Of a stretch of DNA of 64,000 nt, positions 21,712 through 34,500 are shown piece after piece. The notes under the pieces were generated by a model. The model was not told the DNA's origin. It ran no database searches and saw only the letters and a list, made by a program, of their open reading frames with translations. The position numbers and the translations under genes were made by a program. This stretch comes from Siphonodentalium dalli (lineage: Eukaryota; Mollusca; Scaphopoda; Gadilida; Siphonodentaliidae), in contig CP136061.1 of assembly GCA_032622095.1 (NCBI GenBank), positions 8,008,734 through 8,072,733 of the forward strand, written 5' to 3'. Numbering within the stretch: position 1 is the stretch's first letter; every line of letters starts with the position of its first letter.

Positions 21712-22451
21712 GCGCTGGTGGACGGACCTCGGGCTACCCAGGTCGATCCGATACACTGTCAAAGGGTTCAGTATTATGATTTATGGGAACAAATTTGACT
21801 CTATTTAGCTGTTATGTTTCTGCCCAGCTTGTGGGTATATATTCTGGGTCAACTGAAATCATTTGGATTTGTTAACAATAGGAAGATTATAATAGTATCA
21901 TGGTGTTGGTCTAAGCTAAGAACCCGACCGGCATGAAAGGGACAATGTGAGTGGACTGGCGGATCATGATTACGTTTCATCATTGGTTATAGATTCGTTC
22001 TTATGCATGTGTATCTGGGTGCTGACTATTCCCGCTCTGCGTCCAGGGGATAGCATTATTTACATGACACTCAAACGGGCATATAGGTAAAGGGACATAC
22101 GTTAGGGACACCTCATTTCACCATGCCTAGTGTTGTTATCATATAGCCATAATCATGTATTTCGTGCTCTATAGACAGGGCTATGGTTATATATATATGG
22201 AGCCCAAATTGCATAGGGTTATAAGGACAATACATTCCAGAATGGGTGTGAGTTGTTGTGCCAAGTAATTGTCTGATAGTTTGCACGAAAAACGTGTTGC
22301 TTAAGTAGTCTACATTTGATGTTATTGTTCTCGTTTTGCAACAGGAGAACATTTATCGTAATTCATCGACTTGAATACATGTCGGCTCGTCACCTGAATC
22401 AAATAACAATTCTTGGCAGGATGTGAGTAGATCATCATCGATATTAGTAGA
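21712..22451. other. Gene-free stretch
   Basis: No gene or repeat end is identified between the end of copy 3 and the transposon-gene remnant. Confidence 0.5.
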
Positions 22452-23600
22452 TTGTTGCATTGTATGATATATTGCACTTCTTTTTCAGAAAATAAGTCAT
22501 TATGCTACCCTTTTCCTGCAACCCGAGAATACAATCCTGGTATTCAGGCAAGGCTTCACATATCATGTGTCCATGACACAGTTCCAGACAATGCCAAATA
22601 TTTAACAGGTGGTGATAACAAAGACTCCTTGACAGGCCTCTATTTTTTTCGCAAATGGTCGAGTGCAGAATCTACATGCTGTTTCAAAAACACCGAATTA
22701 TGTTTGCCATGGGGTAGAATGTCACGTGATACTGTCCGCGAATGGCGACGTTCGCTTAGAGTTTATTCCTGATCTCATTCTAGTATGTTACCACGAGCAA
22801 GCGGATACAGGTATGGTGTTACATGCAGCCAATGCAGCACGCCTTGGTCGGGAGCTAGTTATTGTTTTTATTCCCCTGACGTACATGTCGAAATACTAGA
22901 ATGTTATGTTTCTCGGTGAATAGGAGCTAGGATAATTCTTCATACTGAAACCAAAATTAGGTCAGTGCCATTTCCGTGAACGACATAGCGCACAGTATTT
23001 TCCAAGAGGTGTGTGAAACATTGCATCTAATTCACGTGTTGACAGGCTACGACATTCACAAACACCTATACAATGAAGCCGTTTGACTTAATAGTGAAAA
23101 GCAGTAAAATGCGATTCGACTTTTGCATCAATTTGTGCAATCTATTAAAGTTGACGCTGACACTATATATCCTACCAGGAGTTTGCATGTGGGCTATATT
23201 ATGGTGAGCCATAATGTCGTCAATTCGAAAAATTAATACACATGTTCTTATGTTGTATAACCGAACACTGGGACACATCTTCTGCCATCAGCAGCCACAG
23301 GCTCCTTAAGAAATCACATTAACTTATCTTCGTGCGAACTACATCAGTGATTGGCACATCATACTAACTCCTCAGCCTGGTGTACCATGTCCTGACAGCC
23401 ATGGCTGGTCGCTCTTTGATGGAGTCCTACACACCAAACGGATTATACTTCCTCCCGATCTCCTGTAACTACTGAACTTTGGCTGCAAAGATTCATGTGA
23501 ATCTAACAAATGATCTTGTTTCACCGCAAACTAACCATGTAACGATGTATGTGAGCATGTCTACAATAACCGAAATAGTGTAAAATTTGACGACTCGTAG
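22452..23600 (+). pseudogene. Frameshifted remnant of a widespread metazoan transposon-associated protein
   Basis: Pieces in several frames line up in the order of a large uncharacterised family found in many animal genomes near transposons. They are: KYLTGGDNKDSLTGLYFFRKW (about 22595-22660); CYHEQADTGMVLHAANAAR (about 22783-22845), equivalent to the family's HEEADTR..LHA motif; CETLHLIHVLTGYD (about 23012-23055), equivalent to its LP..HALTGCD motif; and a C-terminal block from LRANYISDW through DSHGW to the Cys-rich NFGCKDSCESNK (23325-23560). The last block has three in-frame stops. At least three frameshifts separate the blocks, so it is not functional. The family assignment is from remembered motif patterns, not a search. 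Confidence 0.6.
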
Positions 23601-23693
23601 GATGAGCAGAGTGAGAGAACATATAAGGACTATAGATACAATAATTATAGATTCTATACATTGATTTTTATCAGGTATTCCCCCGATAAATGA

Positions 23694-23743
<50 letters not shown>

Positions 23744-24935
23744 CTTAAGACAATCAATTACTCATTAGCTTAAATTAATTGAAAAGATAGTAGGGTTCTT
23801 CGGTTTGTTTACGGTTACCAGTGAACTCATGATTAACAATTCCCTTGTCCCCAGATAACGAACTGTCACGTTTGTGACGGAAAGTGTGAGAAATTTTGTT
23901 GGCCGTTTTGGATGCCATCCTAAATTTATTGTCAAATATGGAGCGCATGTAACGCCGTACCTATTGTCAGTTGTGATCAATGTCCCGACATGAGCGGCAC
24001 AAATAAGAAAATATCGCTCTGTATAACGTCAGTCTCACTCATAAGCCTTTGTAGCCATATGTGTTCAGTTGAAATATATGTATATATAATCTTTCCATAA
24101 CAATTCAAGTAAAAATTGAAAAATATATGAAATAGTTGACAGAAAGGTGATCGAACTTAATAATTCTAAACCAGTGTTCTCGTGAGGTTATACCATAGCC
24201 TATCAAACTTTAATCACAATGTTGTAAATTTTACAGAAATTTGTAAAAATTCTCATTTTTCACAATTTAAAAAAACAATTTAATGTTAGATTTATAATTC
24301 CCTTCATCACTCTCTGCACTGTTTCAGTTTATGCTTCTAAAACCAACTTAACATGCGGCATTCTAAGTGTAAACCACATAATTCTTTTTTTTTCTGCAAA
24401 TGTTATATTTTAGGGGGTGGGGTTAAGTTTACGCTCATATCACATTTGCACAGCAATACTCTTGGCATTCTATTTTTGAAATCGTTTTGATATGTCATTG
24501 GGACAACTATTGAGCCATGTTGCGAATCAATAGGTCATGTGGTTAAAAATTTATAGCCAATTATATGTGACAATTTCTTTTTCAAAATCCAAGTAATTTT
24601 TCGCGATTTCAAACTATTTATCGTAATTTTTTCTAACTAGCTCATAAATTGGTCTAGTTTTGTTTCTTATTTTTATGATCATTTCTTATTAATATAAACA
24701 ATATTTTGTTTATGCTCTGACACTTGTACACGAGAAAATGTTCATTTTATTTTAGGAGTAAGAGTTCTCTTCCCTGAACAATCTATTTTGGGACACGTGA
24801 TGAAACGGGCAACAAGCAAAATCTGATGACCTTTAATTTGATATATAGAAACCTTTGTTGGAGGGGGGGTGCAGCCAACTCGAAAAAGATATCTTGTTTG
24901 GCACACGGACTAAAATAACAACCGGACCGATCTAA
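23601..24935. other. Gene-free AT-rich stretch
   Basis: Contains a TA dinucleotide run (23695-23740). Otherwise no gene or recognised repeat. Confidence 0.55.
23695..23740. repeat. (TA)n microsatellite, 23 units
   Basis: Uninterrupted TA repeats about 46 bp long. Confidence 0.98.
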
Positions 24936-25181
24936 AACACTCTCATTACATTAAATAATAACTGGACCAATCGAAAACACTCTTATTATATCAAATAATA
25001 ACTGGACCAATCGAGAACACTCTTATTATATCAAATAATAACTGGACCAATCGAAAACACTCTTATTATATCAAATAATAACTGGACCAATCGAGAACAC
25101 TCTTATTATATCACATACTAACTGGACCAATCGAAAACACTCTTATTATATCAAATAATAACTGGGACCGGACCGATCTAA
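24936..25181. repeat. 40-bp tandem array, left part
   Basis: Six units with starts 40 bp apart (CACTCTTATTATATC near 24978, 25018, 25058, 25098, 25138), each followed by AAATAATAACTGGACCAATC. Alternating GAAAAC/GAGAAC variants suggest dimeric growth. It is interrupted at 25181 by a MITE and resumes at 25762. Confidence 0.95.
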
Positions 25182-25761
25182 GGGTGTGCTTACATTGCTG
25201 TATATCTGTATACAGTTATACACGCATACTAGTGTAAACGGGTTGATATAGAAATGCACACAGAAAGAAAACGGTATTCGTTCGTGTGAGCAAAAATCGT
25301 GTCCGTTAAAATTCACGGTCAACATCGATGCATTGCGACAGGCAAATATGATTTGATTAACTGTCACTCGGGCTTGGCGAATGTGCACACTTAATCTTTC
25401 TTTGTCGTTTCAACCCATGTATTTCACACTGTGTAAGCGAGAACCTGTGTACTGGTAGATGAAGTAGCCCTATTTCTATTTGTTTACATGTACACTGTTG
25501 TTTATTGTGTATTCATATGTGATTTGTTCTCATGCGCCTTTCATTCTTTCTTCGAGCCATTATCAACTGGTGTGAGAATAAACTGCTTTGGTCTGCTGAT
25601 AGTTGATTCATTTTTTTTCTGGCCTAAACTGACACGACTCATAGTGAATTGTCAATTACCACAGTACTGATGAGCGCGCGTTCACTATCAGTAATCATGT
25701 TGTGGTCACAGTAATCTGCGACACGTGACTTCACACAGATCTACAGCAATGTAAACATGAC
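25182..25761. mobile_element. PIF/Harbinger-like MITE inserted in the 40-bp array
   Basis: The array sequence GATCTAAAACACTC is split here, leaving TAA on both sides (25179-25181 and 25762-25764). The ends contain TTACATTGCTGTA and its inverse TACAGCAATGTAA, with longer imperfect pairing (ATCTGTG/CACAGAT). A 3-bp TAA target and a GGG-initial left end suit PIF/Harbinger. The 580-bp interior has no transposase. Confidence 0.7.
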
Positions 25762-25920
25762 TAAAACACTCTTATTACATCAAATAATAACTGGGCCAAT
25801 CGCAAAGACTCTTATTACATAAAATAATAACTTGATCAATCGAAAACATTGTTACAAAATAGGCAATAATAACTGGACTAATCGAAAACCCTCTGATAAC
25901 ATAAAATAATAACTGGACCG
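25762..25920. repeat. 40-bp tandem array, right part
   Basis: Four more diverged units continue the array after the MITE, ending at a poly-G run (25920-25932). Confidence 0.9.
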
Positions 25921-26940
25921 GGGGGGGGGGGGGTCCATATACAATATTTTACTTTGATTTGCAAGTGTTCTAGTCTTCTCTATTGACTAGAATGAAACAC
26001 TCAAAGTAGTTTCATCCATGACAGGTGATAACCAGCCCGCCAATGTTCACCAGAGTTTTCTTCAGGCTCATGAAATACAAGACATTATTTAGTCAACTGC
26101 TCGATATTTTAGTATGTTTCTCAATATTTATCTATTTATGACCCGATATCATGGATTGGTCTGGTTTCGGATGAGGGAAATAATCGCACTGAAAAAAACA
26201 AAAACAATGTCAGTTCTGATACGTTTTCATGGTATGCATGCAGTTAACCTCTAATCAAATGTGTGATTCCAATTTCAGCCCATGTCATTCTTCTAACGCT
26301 TCAACATGTATGAATATTGAGACAGATTTTCGGAATTAATGTAAGGCGTTTTTCTATACTGCATGTAAATGGAATTTGTAACTCCAAATGGCAGAATAAA
26401 AGCTGTGCTAACCATCAGGGCCTGGAACCTACGTCACCGGAAGAGTAACCCTACATCAAAATAACTGTAAATAAAGTTCGACTCGCTACTTCGAGATCGT
26501 TTAATAAATAAATAAAATCGATTTCGATGTAGTATTATAAGCAAAGGAGCTATGCGACCTGCAAATCTCAACAAATACAGAAACCGAAAATCGGAAAGAA
26601 TTGCTTATAATGAGAATTTCGCGTTCGCAATTCAAAATCGCGTCCGATTTCCTATTATCGTGTAGGTGTTAACGCCAACATTTCATGTTCTCCGCGCCCT
26701 AAACTCATTTAAAAACCGTATACATTGAGTTTCGGGATATTATAAATGCTAAAATTTGAATCAATAACAAATAAATAACTTTTCCGTGGTTTGTTTGTAA
26801 ATTTCTTAAGACACAAAGAATTTTTATGAATTTGTCTATTAATGGTATAACGCGCACATCGCGTTTACGCTCACATAATATTGGCCTGTTTGCACTAACA
26901 ATTGAGTCACCATCCGTATAATCCGGTAGATGAACTATTA
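25921..26940. other. Gene-free stretch
   Basis: No gene is supported. A word of about 24 bp (CAGGGCCTGGAACCTACGTC and flanks, 26413-26438) recurs inverted at 37618-37643. Confidence 0.5.
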
Positions 26941-27749
26941 GGGTACGTTCATACGCTGGCAATATTGCACTGCAAACTGCAAAAATGCCAGCTGCAAAGG
27001 TTGTTTTGTTTTGTTTTGTTAGCTGGCATTTTTGCCAGCAAACGTCAAGCTCGTGCTGTGTCGTGGCTGGTCGTCAACAATCAACGGTGATATATGATAA
27101 CGGCGTATACCTCTCTGTCGGTGGGCACAACACAAGGCCACTAACAACAAGAAAACCATAGTCAGAAATGGTAACGCCACCAAGATTATAGTATTACATA
27201 TAAATAGAAATTATAAAAAATACATAAAATATTTTGATAACAATTGCGTTTAAACAAGTAATCCTTCAAATTATTACTAACAAAGGAAGTAAATGACTGT
27301 GGGGTCACTCAACAGATTATAAAGACTTGCAGTCAGATGCTCGTAGCCCGTTTATATATAACCATGGGTATATGTCAGATATAACCGTACAAAAAAACGC
27401 CGTTCTTTTCACCGTGTATTTATCCATGGTGTGCGTGCCTGTGGTTGTCCGTAACATGGTGCCCGGTGTTATTGCTTTGAAAGGTAATCATGTTCGACTG
27501 GTGTTGTCAGATTGGTAAGATGAGATTAGCGGTTTCTATGTCTTGTCTGGTCACATTTACTGTTTGAACTTTGTCTGAAATAGACGCACTTTTTATACTA
27601 GAATTTGCGCAACAGGAGCGCAGGGAAATCGCACGTCGAGTTGGTTTAAGGGTTTTTAGAAAGTATTTATATGATATAGACAGAGACGTGGCGACAGGGG
27701 TAAAGGTTGGGATGTCTCACCCCCCCCCCAACTTTGGTCAAAATGTTCA

Positions 27750-29420
27750 ACAGTTGGAAATTTCATACCTGCCAAAACATTAGTTGGAAATTTCACACCA
27801 ACATTAAGTAGAAAATGTTCTTGTAGTTTGATTTTCAAACAAATTATTTGCATATTTTCCTATTTTTGGTAAATATTTTGGACTGAAATGGTCATCAGTC
27901 GGAAATTTCCAACTTTAGGAGGGTGATAGGTTGGAAATTTCCAACACTTGGGACAGTTTGTGTCCTGGTCCCTCCCTCGTGGCCAGTCAAAAAAATGCTA
28001 GTTAATTTAAGAAAACAATATTGTCATGCATTTGGTAAATATTGTCATTGGAATTGTCATCAGTTGAAATTGTCCAACCTAAGTGGGGGTGTCAGGTTTG
28101 AAATGTCCAACTCTAGGAAGGTCTGAGGCTAGTCTAGATGCTAGGATTTTGAGATTTTCTTGTTCAGATTAGAAAACAATTGCCGACTATCTTTGTCATT
28201 GTCCATTCCCCCGTGGCCAATACAAAACTGCAAAACAATATTTTACTTCATTTGGTCAAACTTGTGGACTTAAATAGTCATCAGTTGGAGAGTTTTTCAA
28301 CCTGAGGGGGAGTATGAGGTTTGAAATGTCCAACACCAGGAAAGGTTCAATTGAGGTCAGTCTGGATGCATGCTAGGATTTAATATTTTCTTTTATAGTT
28401 TTAAAATTTTTCTCACACCGGGCCGAAGAACCATGGTCAACCCGGTGTGTCCCCGCCTCTTGTCCGTTGCCGTGGGAATTTGTCTGGAGTTAGACCATTA
28501 GATGTTATGATTTATGCAATTGTTCAGGTTAAACTATCTGAATTTTCAAACCTGGAATATAGGTTTTTTTTAAATATATATAGGATATTAGGCGTGAGCA
28601 CTGATGTAAGGGGGATGGTGCAAATGGATTTTGTGTTTGGGGTGATTCTGATTCAAGGGGGTGCAGTTGGAATTTCCCATGGTGGACACCCCCTAACGGA
28701 AACCATATAGCCACGTCCCTGGATATAGAGAGGCAAACAGAACGATACCATATATATACAATATGCGGTTGCATCTAATTTGGATTTATTGTGATGTCTT
28801 TAGTGCACTTTTGTGGTTACGAGAGCTCATTTCCCCCTGATTTCTGTTCAATATGTGGTCTTCTTCTTTAAAAGTTTTATATGATTTCAAACAGGGGTGG
28901 CACCAGGATATCCCCGACGGGGGGGGGGGGGGGCTTTAGCTGGCGGGTTGACAATTACATAACTCACCGACGGGGGATGGCTATGACTCCCCGACAGGAC
29001 TGGGATGTAGCCCCTGACCCCCCCCCCCCCCCGTGCCACCCAACATAACTTAGTATCGATTATTTAGAATAGGGTGTCAAGTAGGGACTTGTCGACAGGG
29101 GTGGTTATGCAGGGGTCTTACCACCAATTGTAGTCATACCTAATACCCCGAGCAAAATTAATTGGAAAATTCACACCAAAATTAGGTTGAAATTGTTCTC
29201 GTAGTTTGATTTTCCAACACTTTCTTAGTGACGAATTCGTTGTTGTTAGACCAACATTTGCATATTTCCCTTTCATTTGCAAAATTATGGACTCAAATGG
29301 CCATCAGTTGGCAATTTTGAAACCTATGGGTGAGCGTCAGGTTAATAATTTCCCAGAATTGGAAAACTTGAGGCCGGTCTATGCTATAGGATTGTCAAAT
29401 GTTCATGTTCATATTTCAAA
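27750..29420. repeat. Diverged internal repeat, unit about 150-230 bp
   Basis: At least four copies (near 27780-27960, 27990-28150, 28220-28390 and 29160-29420) share, in order: CATTTGGTAAAT, GGACTSAAATGGTCATCAGTTGG, GGTTTGAAATGTCCAAC and GATGCTAGGAT. Hairpins on CACACCGGG/CCCGGTGTG (28413-28450) and a weaker one near 29432-29462 punctuate the copies. Confidence 0.7.
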
Positions 29421-29623
29421 AATGTTCTCACATCGGGCCTAACCATCGGCCGACCCGTGTGTTTCTATGTGCTTGCCAGTAGTTACTCGCTAATTAATTT
29501 AAGAAAAAATAGATCGGGGTGTAAATTTGTGTGGTGTTATACCACTAGATGTTAAGATGTTTTAATCTCATACTGGGCCGAACCATCTTTTTCACCCCCC
29601 CCCCCCGCACGACAAGTGGCCAC

Positions 29624-29900
29624 AGTATCAGTATCAGTATCATTTATTTCGAAACAAGTCATCCGACTTTTTGTTCCGATTTGAAACATGGATATAAATT
29701 ATAACGTAATCATAAACACAATATGTTAAAATCACTCATCGTACTCATATTTCTGGCTATAGAAATATGAGTCAAACAGTTCTTTGAACTGCGTCAGGTT
29801 GACGGATGAAACAATCATCTCTGGTAAATTGTTCCATGGTATAACAACTCCCTGTTTCATTTGGAATAGTCTACCATCTGGTAGTCTGTGAGGGAACATT
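29624..29900 (-). pseudogene. CR1-like LINE 3' end
   Basis: On the minus strand the last codons read QGVVIPWNNLPEMIVSS then NLTQFKELFDSYF, the conserved WN.LP...V......FK end of CR1/L2-type ORF2. The short 3' UTR carries AAAGTCGGATGACTTGTTTC and closes with an ATACTG microsatellite (29624-29645), the tail type of this clade. It is 5'-truncated at about 29900. A related tail is at 52620-52700. Confidence 0.75.
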
Positions 29901-31149
29901 TGGGAAAAATCAAGGGGGGTGCAAATTGATTTACGCAAACTTATGAGTTTGGTGTGGTTCAATGGGGTGAGGTGCAGTTGGAAATTCCAAGGTGGAGACC
30001 ACCCCAACGAAAACCCTCTAACCAAGTCTCGAGTGCCAAATATCCCACACTCAACCAGGGGTGCCTCTCGCAACTTTAGTTTCTGCCTTCCGCATAGGCT
30101 TACTTGTTTCTTATCCGATAATACACTTCACCGGCGGCAATGTATTAACCATACTCTGAAATAAAACGCTTCCGTGACGATCACACGATAAAGTCGTGCT
30201 GCAAGTAAGACGATAATTGTATTGTAGAAATGATACGGAAGACCGATTGTCAAAAAATTCAACATCAAAATACACAGGGCAAGACTTATCGATCCAAACT
30301 GTGGAGTGTGTTTTCGTTGTGTATTTTCGCATATACCCATAGTTATATATAAACGGGCTACGAGCATCTGACTGTTGGACTGTAAATACTGGGAATGTAT
30401 ATTTTTAAATTTTAGTCTAAAATTTAAATGAAATAATTAAAAGATAAAATTTAGCAAGTAGTAAAAGTTAATTTTCTCATTTAATTTTTTTTTTTTGGTT
30501 AAATAAAGGAATAATTTAAATGTAAAATTTGGTTTAAAAAAATGATTGACCGTGGCTCTTCCAATAATTGCGCGACTGACCTGGTCAATTGTTCTTAAGA
30601 AGTTGTTTTGAGAATTACTATGGAGGGAAATAGTTATGGCTGTGGCTTCGCAAGTAATTGACTTGGTGACGTGATGTTAACAAATCTGAACTCCAGTAAA
30701 CCAAGGACGCTCCATACCAAATATAAGGTAAATAAATAATTCTTTAGAAGTTGTTTTAATATTTACTATGGAGGGAAAGAATTGTGGTGCTGGCTTCGCA
30801 ACTATTTGACCCCATTGTAACAAATATAAATATTAGTCACTCAGGCAATAGATGTATCTATTCTGTATATTAAGTTATTGGGTCTTACGTGTCTTGAGAT
30901 GTCTAAATATGTTTTGATGGACAGATCGCGCAAGCGCAAGGGACCCCCGACAATCTTATTTGTTGTGATTCCAATTGTTGACAATATGCACATATACTTA
31001 AGAAACAGTCGCGCGCAAAGCGCGCTCCCGTAGGTCGGTGTTTGGATCCCATTTAATGAAAATATCATTGAAATAATCGGTTTCCCCCCAATAAACATCC
31101 ATATATTCAATATACATGTTTTTGGAGCAGAATTAGGTAGACCATATTG

Positions 31150-31570
31150 AACGCCATAATTCTGCTGTGGTTAAGTGGTCAATTACTTTGGACATTACTG
31201 TATGTAGATGGAGTTATCATTAGACCTCACATCCTTATATGGGATACAGTAATGCCCAAAGTAATTGACCACTTAACCACAGCAGAATTATGGGTAATTT
31301 TTCAGGATTTAAAATCCGGAAAAATTACCCACAATTCTGCTGTGGTTAAATGGTCAATTACTTTGGACATTACTGTATGTGGATGGAGTTATCATTAGAC
31401 CTCACATCCTTATATGGGCTACAGTAATGCCTAAAGTAATTGACAAATTAACCACAGCAGAATTATGGGTAATTTTTCAGGATTTAAAATCTTGAAAAAT
31501 TACCCATAATTCTGCTGTGGTTAAGTGGTCAATTACTTTGGACATTACTGTATGTAGATGGAGTTAAGCC
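31150..31570. repeat. Cluster of five alternately inverted units
   Basis: The unit CAGTAATGTCCAAAGTAATT, followed by GACCACTTAACCACAGCAGA and ATTATGGGTAATTTTTC, occurs in the order minus, plus, minus, plus, minus. Centres such as GGGTAATTTTTCAGGATTTA form near-perfect hairpins. Copy 1 of the host element (16900-16990) has only about one and a half such units, so the cluster expanded in this copy. Confidence 0.9.
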
Positions 31571-34500
31571 TCACATCAGTTTGTTGGGGATTTGGACCTT
31601 GACTTGGGACCTTTGGTTTTTAACGCAACAAATGCGAGTACACCTTATACACAAATTTCTGATGTAGCCAGAGTTTTTATTGGATAATATGAGTTTGAAG
31701 CCTGCTTACATTTCAAAATGTTTTCAGTTTTGTATTGTCTGCAGCAGCTAGAACTCGGCGCGTTGAAGCAAAAGTTATAAAAGAAAAATGTGTACGTAAC
31801 GAGACTATAATACAAATGAAAAAATAAATTGAGGGGGGGTGGGCATTACAGGGAACTAAGGGTTGAACCGATATACATATGTAGAGCGATAACGACCAAT
31901 GTTGACATATTATGCATCTCAACTCTACTGTTGCAACAAGGTTATAAAATAGGGGGGGGGGGGGTGTCAGAATATTAGTCATCTCTATATAGTGCCAGAA
32001 TAGTCATTTATGGACTTCTATAGTGGTACAATACAAATTAGAATCAAATGATAAAAATATGTATGTAACACAACTATACCGATGAAAATAAAAATAATAA
32101 TTTAAGCCGGGATAAGATGTTGGGTTGGTTATATGGACTCGGAGAAAAAGGGGTTCGTACCGATGAACTGACATAAATTAGTGGAGCGATGTTGCCATGT
32201 AATGCATCGCGAATGTACTAAAGCAGCAATGATATAAAATTAGGGGGGGGGGGTGTCAGAAATTATCTGTATCTCTATAGATGACACCAGAATTTTATAG
32301 AAAGGAATAGCAATTGATATACGTATACGGTATACTATAGTAATACCATAGACATATAAGTACAAGTATCACGCAATAAAATATTTCGTAACGTGACTAT
32401 ATTGATGAAAAAAATTAATAAATTGGACTGGGATTAGAGATTGGGTTGGTTATATGTGGATAATTGGATATGGAATTCATACCGATGAAATGATACAAAT
32501 TAGTGGAGCGATAAAGACCAATGTTGACACTTAGTCAGGCTACACGGGGGAAATAGGGGTTGATACGATAGACCGAAATAAATTTGTCGAGTGATAATGA
32601 CCAATTTTGACGTATAAAGTAACGCGACTGTACTGTTGCACAATTATCATGTAGAACCAGTCAAATATGGACTCTGGTGCCAATATGGAACATCTCAGAA
32701 AACATTTGAAGGGCCCTAAAATTTATTTAACATGGGATCTGCCATACAAATCGATTTATGTTGATAAATCTCTTATTTTTCAAAATTTTAAGCTCAGACT
32801 TGGTGTGTCTGAGTGGGATACGTATATATTCCTAAAATGATAGGATACAGCACATAATTATGTTTTAGGTGGAAGAAATGAATTTTTTTCGATGGTAAAA
32901 TTTAACATGGGATCTGCCATACAAATCGATTTATGTTGATAAATCTCTTATTTTTCAAAATTTTAAGCTGAGACTTGGTGTGTCTGAGTGGGATACGTAT
33001 ATATTCCTAAAATGATAGGATACAGCACATAATTATGTTTTAGGTGAAAGAAATGAATTTTTTTCGATGATAAAATTTACGGGTTTATCGAGTACGCTAT
33101 TTTATAAACAAACTTTTGTCAAAAGCCGTTTTGGTCAAACTAAACCTGTTTCGACCGGGAAAGCAGATCCGAATAGTAGCTAAGATGTATTTAGATAGAA
33201 TTATCAAAAGAATTTGACCGATCAGGGTGCATTTTAAAAGAATCGAGTGTAGAAATCTTGGTGACATCGCCGATATTTCCAGAAGATAAAAGATGGCGGT
33301 TATCACAATAGAACAGGCATAATATTACCCATAATTCACCTCCCTACACCAGGGGGGCTTACCCATAATTCACCTCACTATACCAGGAGGCTCCCAATGG
33401 GTTATATATTATTTTCAGGCTATCAGATTATTTATATTTTCGACTTTAAGTTTACAATTTGAGCCTGTCCTCACTCTATCGATACGATTTATCATAAACA
33501 TATTATACACCAGTGGCGTTAACTTTACAACTTCGGCATCTACGTGATTATATCGGTACGATTCAGTAAGGTACAAACAATCTCCATAAAATACCCACAA
33601 TTCAGTTCACTACATGCAGGGGCTCCCAATAGGTTATTCCCATTTATTATGGGCTCCCAATAGGTTATACAATATTTTCAGGCTATCAGATTATTTATAT
33701 TTTCAACAACATATTATTACACCGGTGACTTTAAGTTTACAATTTGAGCCTGTCCTGACTCTATCGATAGGATTTATCATATTTTCATAAACGTATTATA
33801 CACCGCTGCCGTTAACTTTACAATTTCGGCATCTACGTCATTATATCGGTACGATTCAGTAAGGTACAAACAATCTCCAAGAATACATTCGCCCTGTACT
33901 CCATGCGATATAAAAAAACCAAATGCTAGAAACACCACACTAGGTGGCGTAATAATTGATTGTATCTGTACCGTCCCCGATACGATCGGATAGGATCGGG
34001 GTGTGTTCTCTGTGATTCTCATACACACATAATTATACATGTGTACTGATATGTTATATGAGGATATGATGATATGGCGTGATACAAAGAGTACCAAAAG
34101 TGATGCTTCCCGAGTCATAAATGTGGGAGCTATATGGGGGAGGTGGTGGCAGGACTCACTGTGAGTATCCATGCATTGCTTCAAATGTGCTTACTTCAGT
34201 GAGCGTGTACAAATTCTCAATTGTTATCGAAATTGTCATCTATCGATCAGAATGGCACATTGAGATATCACTCAATTCAGATCAAGCTGGGGCTCGAATA
34301 CGTGCCAACACCATCTACCAAGACTGCGATATCGATGTAATTGTAGTGGGTTAAAAGTGACTGATTGTGTCGTGGTGGTGTGAGACTGTGAGTGGGGTCT
34401 AACAGTAGGGATAATGAGATGTTAGTCTTTGGCATTGATAAAGCATATATGGGCCTATATAATTATTCATGCCATTTGAATAACAATATATTGTGTGCTT

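Larger units (their letters stand above)
27330..30374. mobile_element. 3045-bp TIR element with TTG target duplication
   Basis: CAGTCAGATGCTCGTAGCCC at 27330 and its inverse ending at 30374 begin a terminal repeat of about 45 bp. TTG stands on both sides (27327-27329 and 30375-30377). Copy 1 preserves the unoccupied site, AAGACTTGGACT on the complement of about 17668-17679, where TTG occurs once, so the insertion is proven by comparison. Inside are diverged repeats, a CR1-like LINE tail and a 70-residue frame (27571-27783) of unknown nature. The superfamily is not assigned. Confidence 0.85.
27143..33957 (+). mobile_element. Long repeat element, copy 4, inverted and interrupted
   Basis: It begins ACAAGAAAACCATAG and ends GGCGTAATAAT, the termini of copies 1-3 in the opposite orientation. 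Without the 3.05-kb insert at 27330-30374 it is about 3.77 kb and collinear with copy 1, but longer because of an inverted-repeat cluster at 31150-31570. Its right end (33340-33957) is nearly identical to copy 2. Confidence 0.7.

Noticed and set aside
14644-33957. A single 19-kb Polinton-like element with 3-kb inverted repeats
   Set aside because: The arms are independent copies of one family: a head-to-tail partner adjoins the left one, and the right one lies inside a Harbinger-like element with its own target duplication. No polymerase, integrase or capsid genes are present.
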